A stretch of DNA of 64,000 bases from Gemmatimonadaceae bacterium. Its GTDB lineage: Bacteria; Gemmatimonadota; Gemmatimonadetes; Gemmatimonadales; Gemmatimonadaceae. The notes under the pieces were generated by a model. That model was not told the DNA's origin, searched no databases, and saw only the letters and a program-made list of their open reading frames with translations. The stretch spans positions 1-64,000 of the forward strand of contig JAICOJ010000008.1 of the NCBI GenBank assembly GCA_025930755.1, in the 5' to 3' direction. Made by a program: the position numbers and the translations under genes. This document shows, in pieces, positions 26,174-34,785 of the stretch. Each line of letters begins with the position of its first letter. Positions within the stretch are counted from its first letter, which is position 1.

Positions 26174-26791
26174 ATGTCACCACGGTCCGAAGTGCTCAAC
26201 CGACGTATGCGCGAGGACAGCCGCGCCCGGATTCTGCGCACCGCGCTGCGGCTGTTCGCGAAGCATGGATACGACCGCACGTCGATCGCCATGATTGCGG
26301 CCGCCGCGGGTATCTCGCAGGGGCTCCTCTACAACTACTTCGCCGGCAAAAAAGGGCTGCTCCGGGCGATCTTCGAAGAGAGCATGCACGACGTCGAAGA
26401 ATCGTTCGCGTTGGCGGAGGCCGCGCCGTTTCCCGCCGATCGCCTCGCGACGCTCGTCCGCGGCGCGTTCACGATCCTGCGAAGAAACCAGAACTTCTGG
26501 CGCTTGAGCTACGGGCTCCGCATGCAGCCCGGTGTGCTGGCTGGACTGGGCAAGCGGACGAGCGAATGGACGGCGGCCATTCGGGGGACGCTGGCGCGGT
26601 ATCTCGCCGATGCCGGCGTCGACGAGCCGGAGCTCGAAGCCGCGGTGCTGTTCGCACTGATCGATGGCGTGTCCCAGCACTACGTGCTGGAGCCATCCAC
26701 GTACCCTCTCGACGCCGTCGCCGACCGAATCGTCGAGCGCTTCACGCCGGTCGCCACGCCGATGCTGGACAATCCATCGCCTGACGAGTAG
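26174..26791 (+). CDS. TetR-family transcriptional regulator
   Basis: 205 residues. The N-terminal helix-turn-helix is typical: ARILRTALRLFAKHGYDRTSIAMIAAAAGISQGLLYNYFAGK spans about residues 15-56, quoted here only as its key parts: FAKHGYDRTS, AAAGISQG, LYNYFAGK. The C-terminal domain should bind a small effector. ATG 26174 is preceded by a purine run (AAGGGGGG), while an upstream GTG at 26152 would sit inside the operator. It probably represses itself and the divergent hydrolase through the palindrome at 26130-26155. Confidence 0.93.
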   Translation: MSPRSEVLNRRMREDSRARILRTALRLFAKHGYDRTSIAMIAAAAGISQGLLYNYFAGKKGLLRAIFEESMHDVEESFALAEAAPFPADRLATLVRGAFTILRRNQNFWRLSYGLRMQPGVLAGLGKRTSEWTAAIRGTLARYLADAGVDEPELEAAVLFALIDGVSQHYVLEPSTYPLDAVADRIVERFTPVATPMLDNPSPDE

Positions 26792-26829
26792 CATGGCTGA
26801 CGCAACTGTCCGACCACCGTGAGCGTCCC

Positions 26830-27267
26830 ATGGTTCCCGAGCTTCGCTACGTCTGCCCGCTGATCCAGGTCTTCGACATGCCGACCTCGCTGGCGTTCTA
26901 TCGCGACGTTCTCGGCTTCGAGATCGTCGAGGCGGCTCCGCCGCCCGATCGCACCAGGGACGATGACTTCGGCTGGGTGTGGCTTCATCGCGATCGCGCC
27001 GATGTCATGCTCAACACGATGTACGATCCCGACGCCGAGCGACCGCCGTCGCCAGACCCCGCGCGCGTGGCCGCGCATGACGACACCGCGCTCTATTTCG
27101 GCTGCCAGGACGTCGACGGCCTATACGAGCATCTGCGCTCGCGGGGCGTTGCCGTGTCGCCTCCGGCCATCGCGTCGTACGGCATGAAGCAGCTGTACGT
27201 AAAGGATCCCGACGGCTTCACGCTCTGCTTCCAGTGGGCGGTGGACGCAGCCGCGTCGGTTGTCTAG
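26830..27267 (+). CDS. VOC-family (glyoxalase/bleomycin-resistance) protein
   Basis: 145 residues with two beta-alpha-beta-beta-beta modules of the vicinal oxygen chelate fold. PLIQVFDMPTSLAFYRDVLGF at the start and YVKDPDGFTLCFQW at the end are the characteristic segments; WLHRDRADVMLNTMYD lies between them. Members are metal enzymes or drug-sequestering proteins; the sequence does not decide which. It lies 38 bases after the TetR stop and could be in the same transcript. Confidence 0.85.
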   Translation: MVPELRYVCPLIQVFDMPTSLAFYRDVLGFEIVEAAPPPDRTRDDDFGWVWLHRDRADVMLNTMYDPDAERPPSPDPARVAAHDDTALYFGCQDVDGLYEHLRSRGVAVSPPAIASYGMKQLYVKDPDGFTLCFQWAVDAAASVV

Positions 27268-27287
27268 GGCTATCCCACTGGCCCACC

Positions 27288-27701
27288 ATGTCCGTCCGTG
27301 CGATGCGTCCCGACGAGGTGCCCGAGGTGACCGAGATGATGCGGACACTCTGGCCGGGCGGCGACAGCTACGACTTCTCCGACGAAACCGTCTTCGTGTG
27401 GGAGCGAGAGAACGGTGGTCTTGGCGGCTTCGTCTCGTTCTCGCTTCGTCCCTGGGCCGAGGGGTGCGAGTCCGCGCCGGTGCCCTACATCGAGGGATGG
27501 TGGGTTGCCCCCGATCTGCGTCGAGCCGGCGTCGGGCGGGCGCTCGTCGCCGCGGTCGAGCAGTGGTGCAGGGAAGCCGGGTACGGCGAGCTGGGGTCCG
27601 ATGTGGAGCTGGACAACACCGTCAGCCTGCGCGCCCACGCCGCGATGGGGTTCGAGCCAACGCTTCGCGTGCAGTTTTTTCGCAAGCGGCTGACCAACTA
27701 G
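27288..27701 (+). CDS. GNAT acetyltransferase, AAC(6')-like
   Basis: 137 residues. The acetyl-CoA-binding motif A is VAPDLRRAGVGRALV near residues 74-88. Several positions match the small AAC(6')-I aminoglycoside acetyltransferase branch: MRTLWPGGDSYDF near 18-30, PYIEGWWVAPDLRR, SDVELDNTVSLRAHAAMGFE and the terminal FFRKRL. These resemblances are from memory of the family and do not show activity on any drug. ATG 27288 lies 20 bases after the VOC gene. A generic GNAT role cannot be excluded. Confidence 0.8.
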   Translation: MSVRAMRPDEVPEVTEMMRTLWPGGDSYDFSDETVFVWERENGGLGGFVSFSLRPWAEGCESAPVPYIEGWWVAPDLRRAGVGRALVAAVEQWCREAGYGELGSDVELDNTVSLRAHAAMGFEPTLRVQFFRKRLTN

Positions 27702-27737
27702 CGCTCCGCATGTTCCGGTCCAGGTTCCGCCCGGTGG

Positions 27738-28919
27738 CTACGGCTGCCTAACGAAGCGCGAGATCCCACCGGCCGCCCGCAGGGTGCCGACGATCGTGTC
27801 GCCCCGTATCTCGCCCACGAAGAGGTCTGCGGTATCGCGCGCATACCAGTCACTCAGGAGAGCGATCTCGACGCGACCGTCACGCACGGTGCCAAGGAGC
27901 CCGCACGTGAGGCATCCGATCTGCCCCATCGCCGGGCGCTTGTGGTACCGACCGCTCAGCGCGTGCGCCTGGTCGGCGCGCGCCGCCCGCGACTCGACAT
28001 ACAGCTCCAGGCGCAGGATGGGCGTCGAGATCTGTTGCTCGGGCGTCCCCACGAACTGAAAGCTCCCGGCCTCGGGCTCCGTTTGCGGCGCCACCACGTG
28101 ATAGTCCTCGAAGCGCAGCCGCACGAGCGACCCGAACACCCCGATCCCGCCGGCGACGCGATTGATGAGACCCGTGCCCGAAATGGCGTTGCTGTGCGTT
28201 CGGAACCAGTCGTAGTAGTTCGAGTCCACGGCCGAGACGGTGACGACCTGTGGAAATCCCGGGATGAAAACCCGAGGGAGCGCGTCGACGTCGATGTTGC
28301 GCAGCTCCCCCGTTAGGCGCACCCGCGTGCTGTCGGTGAAAAAGGACCGTGGACCGAACGGCGTCTCGATGCGCACGAGGTAGCTCCGCGCGCCTGCCGC
28401 CGCGGGCCACGCGAGCACGAGCGTATCCCGCACACGATCGAACGTCGCCGGCACCGCCGCGAGAACGGCTGCCCCGGCCGGGACCGACGTGGCGGCGGTG
28501 AGGACCTCGTTCTTGCTCGTGCGCACCGTGAGCTCGTAGGTCCCGCCCCGCTCGAGGGCATCCCCGGGAAGGTCGAACCGATACACGCCGCGCCCCTTGC
28601 GATCGCTTCTGACGGCGGCGTCCTCACGTGCGAGGAGGGTCTGGCCAGCCGGCGTCGTCATCGTGACCGTCGCACCACTCTCCGCGATGCCCTCATCGCT
28701 GAGGACCGGGTCGGGTACCTCGAACGACGGTGCCAGGATCGCCAGCGTCCCGTTCCGAGTGCGCTCGAGGAGCACGACCTGGCTCGGCGCGCTCGCGCTC
28801 AGCACGCCGTGCAGCGCGACCTGCGCCTCCGTCGATGGGATCGCGACCCCCTCGATTTCGCACGCCGCGAGAATCGCCACGAGCGCGATCGCGGCGGAGG
28901 GGCGGCGCCTAGAAGACAA
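27738..28919 (-). CDS. DUF4249-like lipoprotein
   Basis: 393 residues starting at TTG 28919, which overlaps the end of the upstream TonB receptor gene by 11 bases. The signal peptide AIALVAILAACEIEG contains a lipobox (LAAC). The body has a Bacteroidota-style DUF4249 pattern: a beta-sandwich N-terminal half, YDWFRTHSN and GGIGVFGS. Two cysteines appear in IGCLTCGLLG near 345. DUF4249 lipoproteins are typically encoded beside a TonB-dependent receptor, as here, and may cap it, but their ligand is unknown. It is last in the kyn-linked operon. Confidence 0.8.
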   Translation of the reverse strand: MSSRRRPSAAIALVAILAACEIEGVAIPSTEAQVALHGVLSASAPSQVVLLERTRNGTLAILAPSFEVPDPVLSDEGIAESGATVTMTTPAGQTLLAREDAAVRSDRKGRGVYRFDLPGDALERGGTYELTVRTSKNEVLTAATSVPAGAAVLAAVPATFDRVRDTLVLAWPAAAGARSYLVRIETPFGPRSFFTDSTRVRLTGELRNIDVDALPRVFIPGFPQVVTVSAVDSNYYDWFRTHSNAISGTGLINRVAGGIGVFGSLVRLRFEDYHVVAPQTEPEAGSFQFVGTPEQQISTPILRLELYVESRAARADQAHALSGRYHKRPAMGQIGCLTCGLLGTVRDGRVEIALLSDWYARDTADLFVGEIRGDTIVGTLRAAGGISRFVRQP

Positions 28920-31254
28920 CGCGCACCCCCAGGCTCGGCAGCACTGGAAACTGCGAGATCGCTCGACGTGTCGGCGCGTCGGTCGAGTAGTCGTACAGGT
29001 ATACGAATACGTTCTGGGCGTTGTACGCGTTCACGACACTGAGGTAGGGTGAGACCGTCGCGCCGCGGAACTGCAGCTCTCGGGACACGTCGAGATCGAG
29101 ACGGTGCGTGGCGGGGAACCGTGCGGCGTTGCGAGCGCCCCCGAGCGCTTCGATCCAGAGTCGCGAATTGCCCGTTCCCCAGCTGTCGCGCGACGGGTCG
29201 TAGACACGACGTGCGATCTCCCCGACGATGGGCGTATACGGAGTGCCCGTCGCCAGGCCGAAGCGTGCGCCAAACCGGTATTTCGTGAGCCGCCATGTCG
29301 CGACCAGGTCGAGGTCGTGCCGCCGATCGTGTCCGGGGGCCCAGCGCAGACCGTCACGCGAACGCGTGCTCACGCCGTACGAGTATGAAACCCATCCCGC
29401 AAGCCCCGAGGTCGGCTGCCACCGCGCGAGAAGGTCCGCGCCATACGATCGGCCCTCCGCGACGAAAAACTCATCGCCGGGCCGCTGCGGATTCTCGGAC
29501 CAGTTCGCCTCCATCACCCGCTCGTAGCGCTTGACGAAAGCCTCGAGGCGAATCGATCCCACGTCCCGGACGCGTCGCTCCGCGCCTGCCACCCAGTGCC
29601 AGGCCGTCGCCACCGGCGTGAGGGAATCGCTCGCGAGCCACACTTCGAAGTAGCGCAACGGCCCATCGCCGGCCATCGAGTGCATCCACTGCGTGACGCG
29701 ACCCCCTCCGGCGGTGAATGCGAGCTCCGGTGTCGCGAAGTACTTGACCGAGACGCGCGGGGACAGCGCCGCCCAGTCGCGTCCCGACAGCGCCTCGGCG
29801 CGGAGCCCCCACTCGACGAGCCACCTCGGCGACGGGCGCCACAAGTCGTTGATCCACGCCGCGGCGGAGGTCGGACGCTGGCGAAGGTCGAAGTCGGTCG
29901 CTCCGGTCTCCGTCGAGCCTGACGAGTAGCGAATGCGATGCGTGGCGAGCTCGTAGCCGATGGAGCGGTCGTGTGCCGCGGTGCGTGCCACGAGCGAGCC
30001 AGTGAGTCGGAAGTCGCTGACTTCGTTGCGTTGAGCGAATGCACCGTCACCGAGGTCGAGCAGGGTGGAGAAGCGCGATCCGGACACGCGTTGCTCGAGA
30101 GTGGCGCTTTCCCCCAGACGGAGCCCGATCACCGGGATACGGGCGTTGGCGCCGAGCTCTTTCGAGAGGGTGACGCCGAGAACGCGATTGCCCCAGTCGA
30201 AGGCCCACCGGCCCTCGCTCGCCCGCGATGGCGCCGAGTCACTCTCGAACTCGGAGAGATCCGCGTCGAGGACGTCCTTTCCCAGGTACGCCGTCACCGC
30301 GAGCCGGACGTCACCGGGGAAGGCGTACGCCGCCCGCGCGTGCACGTCGCGGAAGTGGTAGGGGAAAATGTCGTCGGTGAAGAGCGAGGTGACGGCATCG
30401 GCATAGGTCCGGCGCCCGGCGACGCTCCACGTTCCGCGCTCGCTGCCTAACGTTCCGGACAGCCGGGCGGTGGCACCGATCACGGACAGGTCCGCCGACG
30501 CGTGGACACCGGGCCGTGCCTCGTCGGCGGAGCGGACATCGAGCACGCTGGAGAGGCGGCCGCCGAAGCGCGCCGGGAAGGCACCCGTCATGAGCTCGAT
30601 GCCGCCGACCGTCGCGTCCATGAACGTGCTGAAGAGGCCGCCGAGGTGAAACGGATTGTAGATGGGATGGCCATCGAGCAGAATCAGATTCTGATCGGCC
30701 TCGCCGCCACGAACGTTCAGGCCGGTGTTGAAATCGTTGCGCGCAACGACCCCGGGCAGGAGCTGCACCACGCGCACGACATCCGGCTCCCCGACTCCGG
30801 GAACCCCTTTCATGGCGGCCGCGCCGACCGTCACGGTGGCAACGTTCGGCTTGGAGACGAATGCTTCCGCATCCGTGGAGATCGCATCGACCCGGATGGG
30901 GGAAAGCAGCTGGGCCTCGCGCTCGAGGATGACCTCGATGCGAGCGGTGTCGCCCGCGGGAACGAGCAGCGGACGCTCGACGAGCCGATAGCCGAGCAGC
31001 CGCACACGCAATGTGCGCGGGCCGGCCGGGACGCGGTCGAGCACAAACCGTCCATCGGCGGCTGTGGTCGTCGCGACCGCGGTTCCAGCGATGCTGATCG
31101 CCGCGTTATGGACGGGGAGAGCCGAGGCGGCGGTGTCGGCGCGCGCGAAGACGCGCCCCGCCACGACGCCCGTGGGATCCTGGGCGGTGAGGAGGCTGGG
31201 CAGGAGCCACAGCAAGGGAACCGGCGCTGCCCGTCTCCTCACGTTACCGCTCAC
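28909..31254 (-). CDS. TonB-dependent receptor with CarboxypepD-like domain
   Basis: 781 residues, an outer-membrane importer. After the signal peptide (VPLLWLLPSLLTAQD) there is a carboxypeptidase-D regulatory-like domain (VVAGRVFARADTAAS to about residue 112), then the plug (about 115-235, with LLDGHPIYNPFHLGG) and a 22-strand barrel ending in Phe (LGVRVVF). The GTG start lies 3 bases after the kynB stop. The substrate is unknown; its operon position suggests a compound linked to tryptophan breakdown, which is an inference. No TonB-box could be defined with confidence. Confidence 0.9.
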   Translation of the reverse strand: MSGNVRRRAAPVPLLWLLPSLLTAQDPTGVVAGRVFARADTAASALPVHNAAISIAGTAVATTTAADGRFVLDRVPAGPRTLRVRLLGYRLVERPLLVPAGDTARIEVILEREAQLLSPIRVDAISTDAEAFVSKPNVATVTVGAAAMKGVPGVGEPDVVRVVQLLPGVVARNDFNTGLNVRGGEADQNLILLDGHPIYNPFHLGGLFSTFMDATVGGIELMTGAFPARFGGRLSSVLDVRSADEARPGVHASADLSVIGATARLSGTLGSERGTWSVAGRRTYADAVTSLFTDDIFPYHFRDVHARAAYAFPGDVRLAVTAYLGKDVLDADLSEFESDSAPSRASEGRWAFDWGNRVLGVTLSKELGANARIPVIGLRLGESATLEQRVSGSRFSTLLDLGDGAFAQRNEVSDFRLTGSLVARTAAHDRSIGYELATHRIRYSSGSTETGATDFDLRQRPTSAAAWINDLWRPSPRWLVEWGLRAEALSGRDWAALSPRVSVKYFATPELAFTAGGGRVTQWMHSMAGDGPLRYFEVWLASDSLTPVATAWHWVAGAERRVRDVGSIRLEAFVKRYERVMEANWSENPQRPGDEFFVAEGRSYGADLLARWQPTSGLAGWVSYSYGVSTRSRDGLRWAPGHDRRHDLDLVATWRLTKYRFGARFGLATGTPYTPIVGEIARRVYDPSRDSWGTGNSRLWIEALGGARNAARFPATHRLDLDVSRELQFRGATVSPYLSVVNAYNAQNVFVYLYDYSTDAPTRRAISQFPVLPSLGVRVVF

Positions 31255-31257
31255 GCT

Positions 31258-31893
31258 TCATTCCGTCGCGCAGGGCTTCAGAATGGCGCGCACTGGCGCC
31301 GCATCCAGGTCGGCAACGAGCAGCGGATACGCGATCAGCTCGTACTCGCCGTCCGCGATCGATCGCAGATCCAGATTCTCGAGATTGAAGGCGCCGCCTC
31401 TGAAGAGCGCGTGGTGCACGTCCAGGGTCTTGCTATCGAGTCCATCGAGCGAGGGCGTGTCGACGCCTAGCAACACCAGGCCGCGTCCGAGCAGCACGCG
31501 CACGGTGTCCAGCGACAGCACCGGCCATCGTTTCGGAAACGACCCTCCCGCGACACCGCATTGTGTGCGCAGCAGCAGACGCTCGACCGGCCCGCGCGAT
31601 GGCAGCGAGGGGAGATCGTTCGGCTCGACGTGGTCGATCGAGGGGTTCACCGAGCAGACGAACGCGCGTCCCGCGAATGCGCTGAGCGGCAGCTCGTGCG
31701 AGGCCAGCCACCCATCGTGCACGTGCAGAGGCGCGTCGGCATGCGTTCCAACGTGGGGGCTCGTCGTGATCGCGGAGAGATTGACGCTGCCCCCTGCCGC
31801 GAGCCTCATCGTCCAGCCGCACGAGAATGGCTTGTCCCCCGGCCATTCGGGGGTCCGCGACCCCATCGGAATCGAGATGTCCAGCTCCCTCAC
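31258..31893 (-). CDS. kynB: kynurenine formamidase (cyclase family)
   Basis: Hydrolyses N-formylkynurenine to kynurenine and formate; 211 residues. The metal-binding motif TSPHVGTHADAPLHV lies near residues 40-54, and LDISIPMGSRTPEWPGD opens the protein, as in KynB. GTG 31893 overlaps the kynA stop (GTGA), which fixes the start, although the frame is open further upstream. Its coupling to kynA makes the kynurenine assignment stronger than for a generic cyclase. Confidence 0.92.
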   Translation of the reverse strand: MRELDISIPMGSRTPEWPGDKPFSCGWTMRLAAGGSVNLSAITTSPHVGTHADAPLHVHDGWLASHELPLSAFAGRAFVCSVNPSIDHVEPNDLPSLPSRGPVERLLLRTQCGVAGGSFPKRWPVLSLDTVRVLLGRGLVLLGVDTPSLDGLDSKTLDVHHALFRGGAFNLENLDLRSIADGEYELIAYPLLVADLDAAPVRAILKPCATE

Positions 31894-32672
31894 CGCGGCG
31901 GCGCTCCGGAGTCCGATCCAAAGAACCGGGCGCGCACTTCCCACAGCTTGGGGAAGAACCGCTGCGAAACGGTGCGCTGCAGATATTTCGCCCCGAGCGT
32001 GCCTCCAGTGCCCCCGGTGAGCGGACCGATGATGCGCTCGACGAGCTGAACGTGCAGGTACCGCCACAACGCGAACGACTGCTCGTATTCGAGAAGACTC
32101 TCGGCCAGCATCAGCAGGGGTGACTGCGCCGGATCCTGATAGACGGCTTCCAGCGTCACGCGATGTCGATCGAGCAGGTCATCGAACAGCTGCTGGAGCG
32201 TGGGACGCCCGAGCCATTCCTTGACCACCGCGGGCGGCTCTCCGTGCTCCTCGAGCGCGGCGAGGAAATGCGGCTCGCGCAGTCCCGACGCCGCCTCGAG
32301 CGCCCGGAACTGCGCACTCTGCGATCCGCTCGAGGAGCCCAGGTATCCGCGAAACTCGGCGAAGCGATGCGGCGGGAGCGTGTCGAGCGCCGAGAGCTGC
32401 GCGGTGACGATGCTCATGAGCGCGTTGATGCGCTTGAGGGCGAACACGCTCGCCAGCACATCGCCGCGCTGGAGCTGCGTCACGAGCGCCTCCAGCTCGT
32501 GAAGCAGCACCTTGAACCAGAGCTCGCTCGCCTGATGCACGACGATGAAGAGGAGCTCATCGGGGTGCTCGGGCTTCGTGCGGGGCCGCTGCAGGGCAAG
32601 CAGCTCGTCGAGCGCGAGGTACGACGGGTACGTGATCTCCCCGCCGGCAGCGGGCGTGGAATGATCGGTCAA
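31890..32672 (-). CDS. kynA: tryptophan 2,3-dioxygenase
   Basis: A haem enzyme that opens the indole ring of tryptophan to N-formylkynurenine; 260 residues. TYPSYLALDELLALQ opens the conserved part, and the substrate and haem region ELLFIVVHQASELWFKVLLHE, shown here by VVHQASELWFK, is intact, as is GSSSGSQSAQFR. TTG 32672 overlaps the upstream deacetylase stop (TTGA); it is the only start that gives the normal family length. Together with kynB it covers the first two steps of tryptophan catabolism. No kynU or kmo gene is in the window. Confidence 0.93.
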   Translation of the reverse strand: MTDHSTPAAGGEITYPSYLALDELLALQRPRTKPEHPDELLFIVVHQASELWFKVLLHELEALVTQLQRGDVLASVFALKRINALMSIVTAQLSALDTLPPHRFAEFRGYLGSSSGSQSAQFRALEAASGLREPHFLAALEEHGEPPAVVKEWLGRPTLQQLFDDLLDRHRVTLEAVYQDPAQSPLLMLAESLLEYEQSFALWRYLHVQLVERIIGPLTGGTGGTLGAKYLQRTVSQRFFPKLWEVRARFFGSDSGAPPR

Positions 32673-33385
32673 AAGGTCGATACCTCGAGTGCCGCGATGT
32701 CGTCGACCCGCATCGTCTCGTGGGTGAAAAACGGTTCGCCGTACCGCGTACGAATCTGCGATCCGTAGTGTGCCGCCTGGTGCCGCACGATGTCGAGGAG
32801 GGGATCGCCGTTGGGATAGACTTCGCCGGCCTGCGTGACTCCCTCGAACTGCGAAGCGTAGCACCGAATGGCATCGAGCTTTCGCTCGAAGACGTCGCTG
32901 ATGTCGACGATGAACGTCGGCTTCACCGCGTCCTCCCGATACGTGAGGGAGTGAACGACCTTGAACGGGCGGTGCGCCGGAACGCTCGGCTCCACCTTCG
33001 CGAGTCCGGCGACGAAGCAGGCATCACGCACGAGCTCGGACGCAATGCGGTGGTCCGGATGCCGCCCGAACGACGCCGGCGCGATGACCACGCGGGGACG
33101 CAACCGCCGGATCGCTGCCGCGACCGTCGCGCGCGTCTCGGGCGTATTGACGAGCGCGGCGTCGGGAAATCCGAGATTCTCGCGCGCGGTGACACCCAGG
33201 ACCTCCGCCGCGCGCTCGGCCTCCCGCGCGCGCAGCTCTGCGGACCCGCGCGTCCCGGCCTCGCCTCCGGTGAGATCGATGATCGCCGTGCGTCGCCCGC
33301 GCGCCGCCGCCGCGAGCAGCGTCCCGCCACAGGTGAGCTCGACGTCATCCCGGTGCGCGGCGATGGCGAGAATGTCGACCGACAT
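32669..33385 (-). CDS. PIG-L/BshB1-like deacetylase
   Basis: 238 residues from ATG 33385. A zinc-dependent N-acetylglucosaminyl deacetylase-like fold: DILAIAAHRDDVELTCGG at the N-terminus and FGRHPDHR near residue 110 provide the metal ligands. It resembles BshB1 of bacillithiol synthesis, but the canonical His-Pro-Asp-Asp is His-Arg-Asp-Asp here. No bshA or bshC is nearby. It is first in an operon with kynA and kynB, with stop and start overlapping. The reaction (bacillithiol step or another GlcNAc-type substrate) cannot be settled from sequence. Confidence 0.85.
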   Translation of the reverse strand: MSVDILAIAAHRDDVELTCGGTLLAAAARGRRTAIIDLTGGEAGTRGSAELRAREAERAAEVLGVTARENLGFPDAALVNTPETRATVAAAIRRLRPRVVIAPASFGRHPDHRIASELVRDACFVAGLAKVEPSVPAHRPFKVVHSLTYREDAVKPTFIVDISDVFERKLDAIRCYASQFEGVTQAGEVYPNGDPLLDIVRHQAAHYGSQIRTRYGEPFFTHETMRVDDIAALEVSTF

Positions 33386-33410
33386 GGGGAGGGAAGATAG
33401 AGGGCGATTC

Positions 33411-33526
33411 AGGAATGAGGAATGAGGAGTGAGGAGTGGAGAGTGGAGAGTGGATAGTGGAACGAGGGCTGAGGAATTCGATTGAATCGGCAGCACTCCC
33501 CACTCCCCACTCGTCACTCGTATCTC
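33411..33526. repeat. Imperfect inverted repeat of 7-bp units
   Basis: The left part (33411-33460) has GAGGAAT-like units followed by three perfect GAGTGGA units (33434-33454). The right part (33494-33526) reads CACTCCC and CACTCGT units, i.e. GAGTGGG-type units on the other strand. The right arm extends over the stop codon (33514-33516) of the permease gene. Complementarity is partial. Confidence 0.7.
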
Positions 33527-34785
33527 AAGGCCTCCACCGGCTCCAGCCGCGCCGCGCGATTCGCCGGGAGCAGCCCGAACACGATGCCGATCGCGATCGA
33601 GACGGCCGCCGCGATCGCCGCGGACCAGATTGGCACGCCGGCCTCGATGTCCATCACGCGTGTGACGAGCGTGCCGAAGATCAGCCCGAAGGCGATGCCG
33701 ATGGCGCCCCCAATGCCGGTGAGCGTCGCGGCCTCGATGAGGAATTGCACGAGAATGTCGCGGCGCGTGGCGCCCAGTGCCTTGCGAACGCCGATCTCGC
33801 GCGTGCGATCGGTGACGGACACCATCATGATCGCCATGACGCCAATCCCGCCCACGAGCAGCGCGACGCTCGAGAGCACGATCATCACGAGGAAGAAAAT
33901 GCCGGTGATGCTGTTGAACGTGTCGAGAATCTGGTCCTGCGTGATGAGATCGAACGTGTTCGGCTCACCCGGCCGGAGCTTGCGCATGTTGCGCAGCGCC
34001 ACGGTCACGGCGTCCTGGGCTTCCGCGACCGTGACTCCCGGTCGAGGTTTCACCACTATCCAGAGCGCGTTGGTCTTGTCGATGGTGTACTGCTGGTCGG
34101 CCATGCGGAACGGGATGATCGCGCCGATCTCCTGCCCGGGCGGCGCGAAGATGTTTTCCGGCGGCACGTACAGCCCGATCACCCGCGCCGGCCGCCCCGC
34201 CACCTGCACGCGCTCGCCTAACGGGTTCACGTAGCCGAAAATGCGGCGTGCCATCCCTTCGTCCAGCACGACCACCGGCGCCCCGCTGGCCAGCTCGGCG
34301 GGGGTGAACCACCGCCCGTCCACGAGCTCACCCCCCTGGACCTCCTGGTAACGCTCGTCCGCGCCGAAGAACGTGATCATCTGCGTGCGCGTGCCACGGT
34401 AGTCGAGACGGCCGAACAGCTGCGCCCAGATGGCGCTGTAGTCCACCTCCGGCAGCTGCGAGATACGCTCGGCATCCCGCGCCGTGAGATCGGGGCGAAT
34501 GCGAACTTCCCTGGGCAGCTGATCCGGATTGAGTGGCGTCTGCGAAAAATACTTGATGACGTAGAACGTCGTCGGGCCGGCGATCTCGATCGTGTGCACG
34601 ATCTGCTCGCGGATCCCCTGCACGATGGCCGCCATTGCCATCACCGTCGACACGCCGATCACGACGCCGAGGACGGTGAGCGAGGACCGCAGCTTGTTGG
34701 CGCGAAGCGTGTCGAGCGCGATCCCGAGGTTCTCGGCGAGCGCTCCAGCGCGGACGGCTCGCAGGGACGGCACGACGGGACTCAT
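33514..34785 (-). CDS. MacB/FtsX-type ABC permease, type B (second pair)
   Basis: 423 residues from ATG 34785, which overlaps the upstream permease stop (ATGA). One membrane helix near the N-terminus (SSLTVLGVVIGVSTVMAM), a large periplasmic core domain (about residues 55-290) and three C-terminal membrane helices with the cytoplasmic motif RTREIGVRKALGA. There is no ATPase domain. It resembles the permease at 38233-39498 more than its own neighbour (shared GPTTFYVIKY/GPTSFFIYKF and LRANKLRSS/IRANKVRAA). It probably pairs with the upstream permease to form a heterodimer driven by the MacB-type ATPase at 40744-41550. Confidence 0.9.
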   Translation of the reverse strand: MSPVVPSLRAVRAGALAENLGIALDTLRANKLRSSLTVLGVVIGVSTVMAMAAIVQGIREQIVHTIEIAGPTTFYVIKYFSQTPLNPDQLPREVRIRPDLTARDAERISQLPEVDYSAIWAQLFGRLDYRGTRTQMITFFGADERYQEVQGGELVDGRWFTPAELASGAPVVVLDEGMARRIFGYVNPLGERVQVAGRPARVIGLYVPPENIFAPPGQEIGAIIPFRMADQQYTIDKTNALWIVVKPRPGVTVAEAQDAVTVALRNMRKLRPGEPNTFDLITQDQILDTFNSITGIFFLVMIVLSSVALLVGGIGVMAIMMVSVTDRTREIGVRKALGATRRDILVQFLIEAATLTGIGGAIGIAFGLIFGTLVTRVMDIEAGVPIWSAAIAAAVSIAIGIVFGLLPANRAARLEPVEALRYE

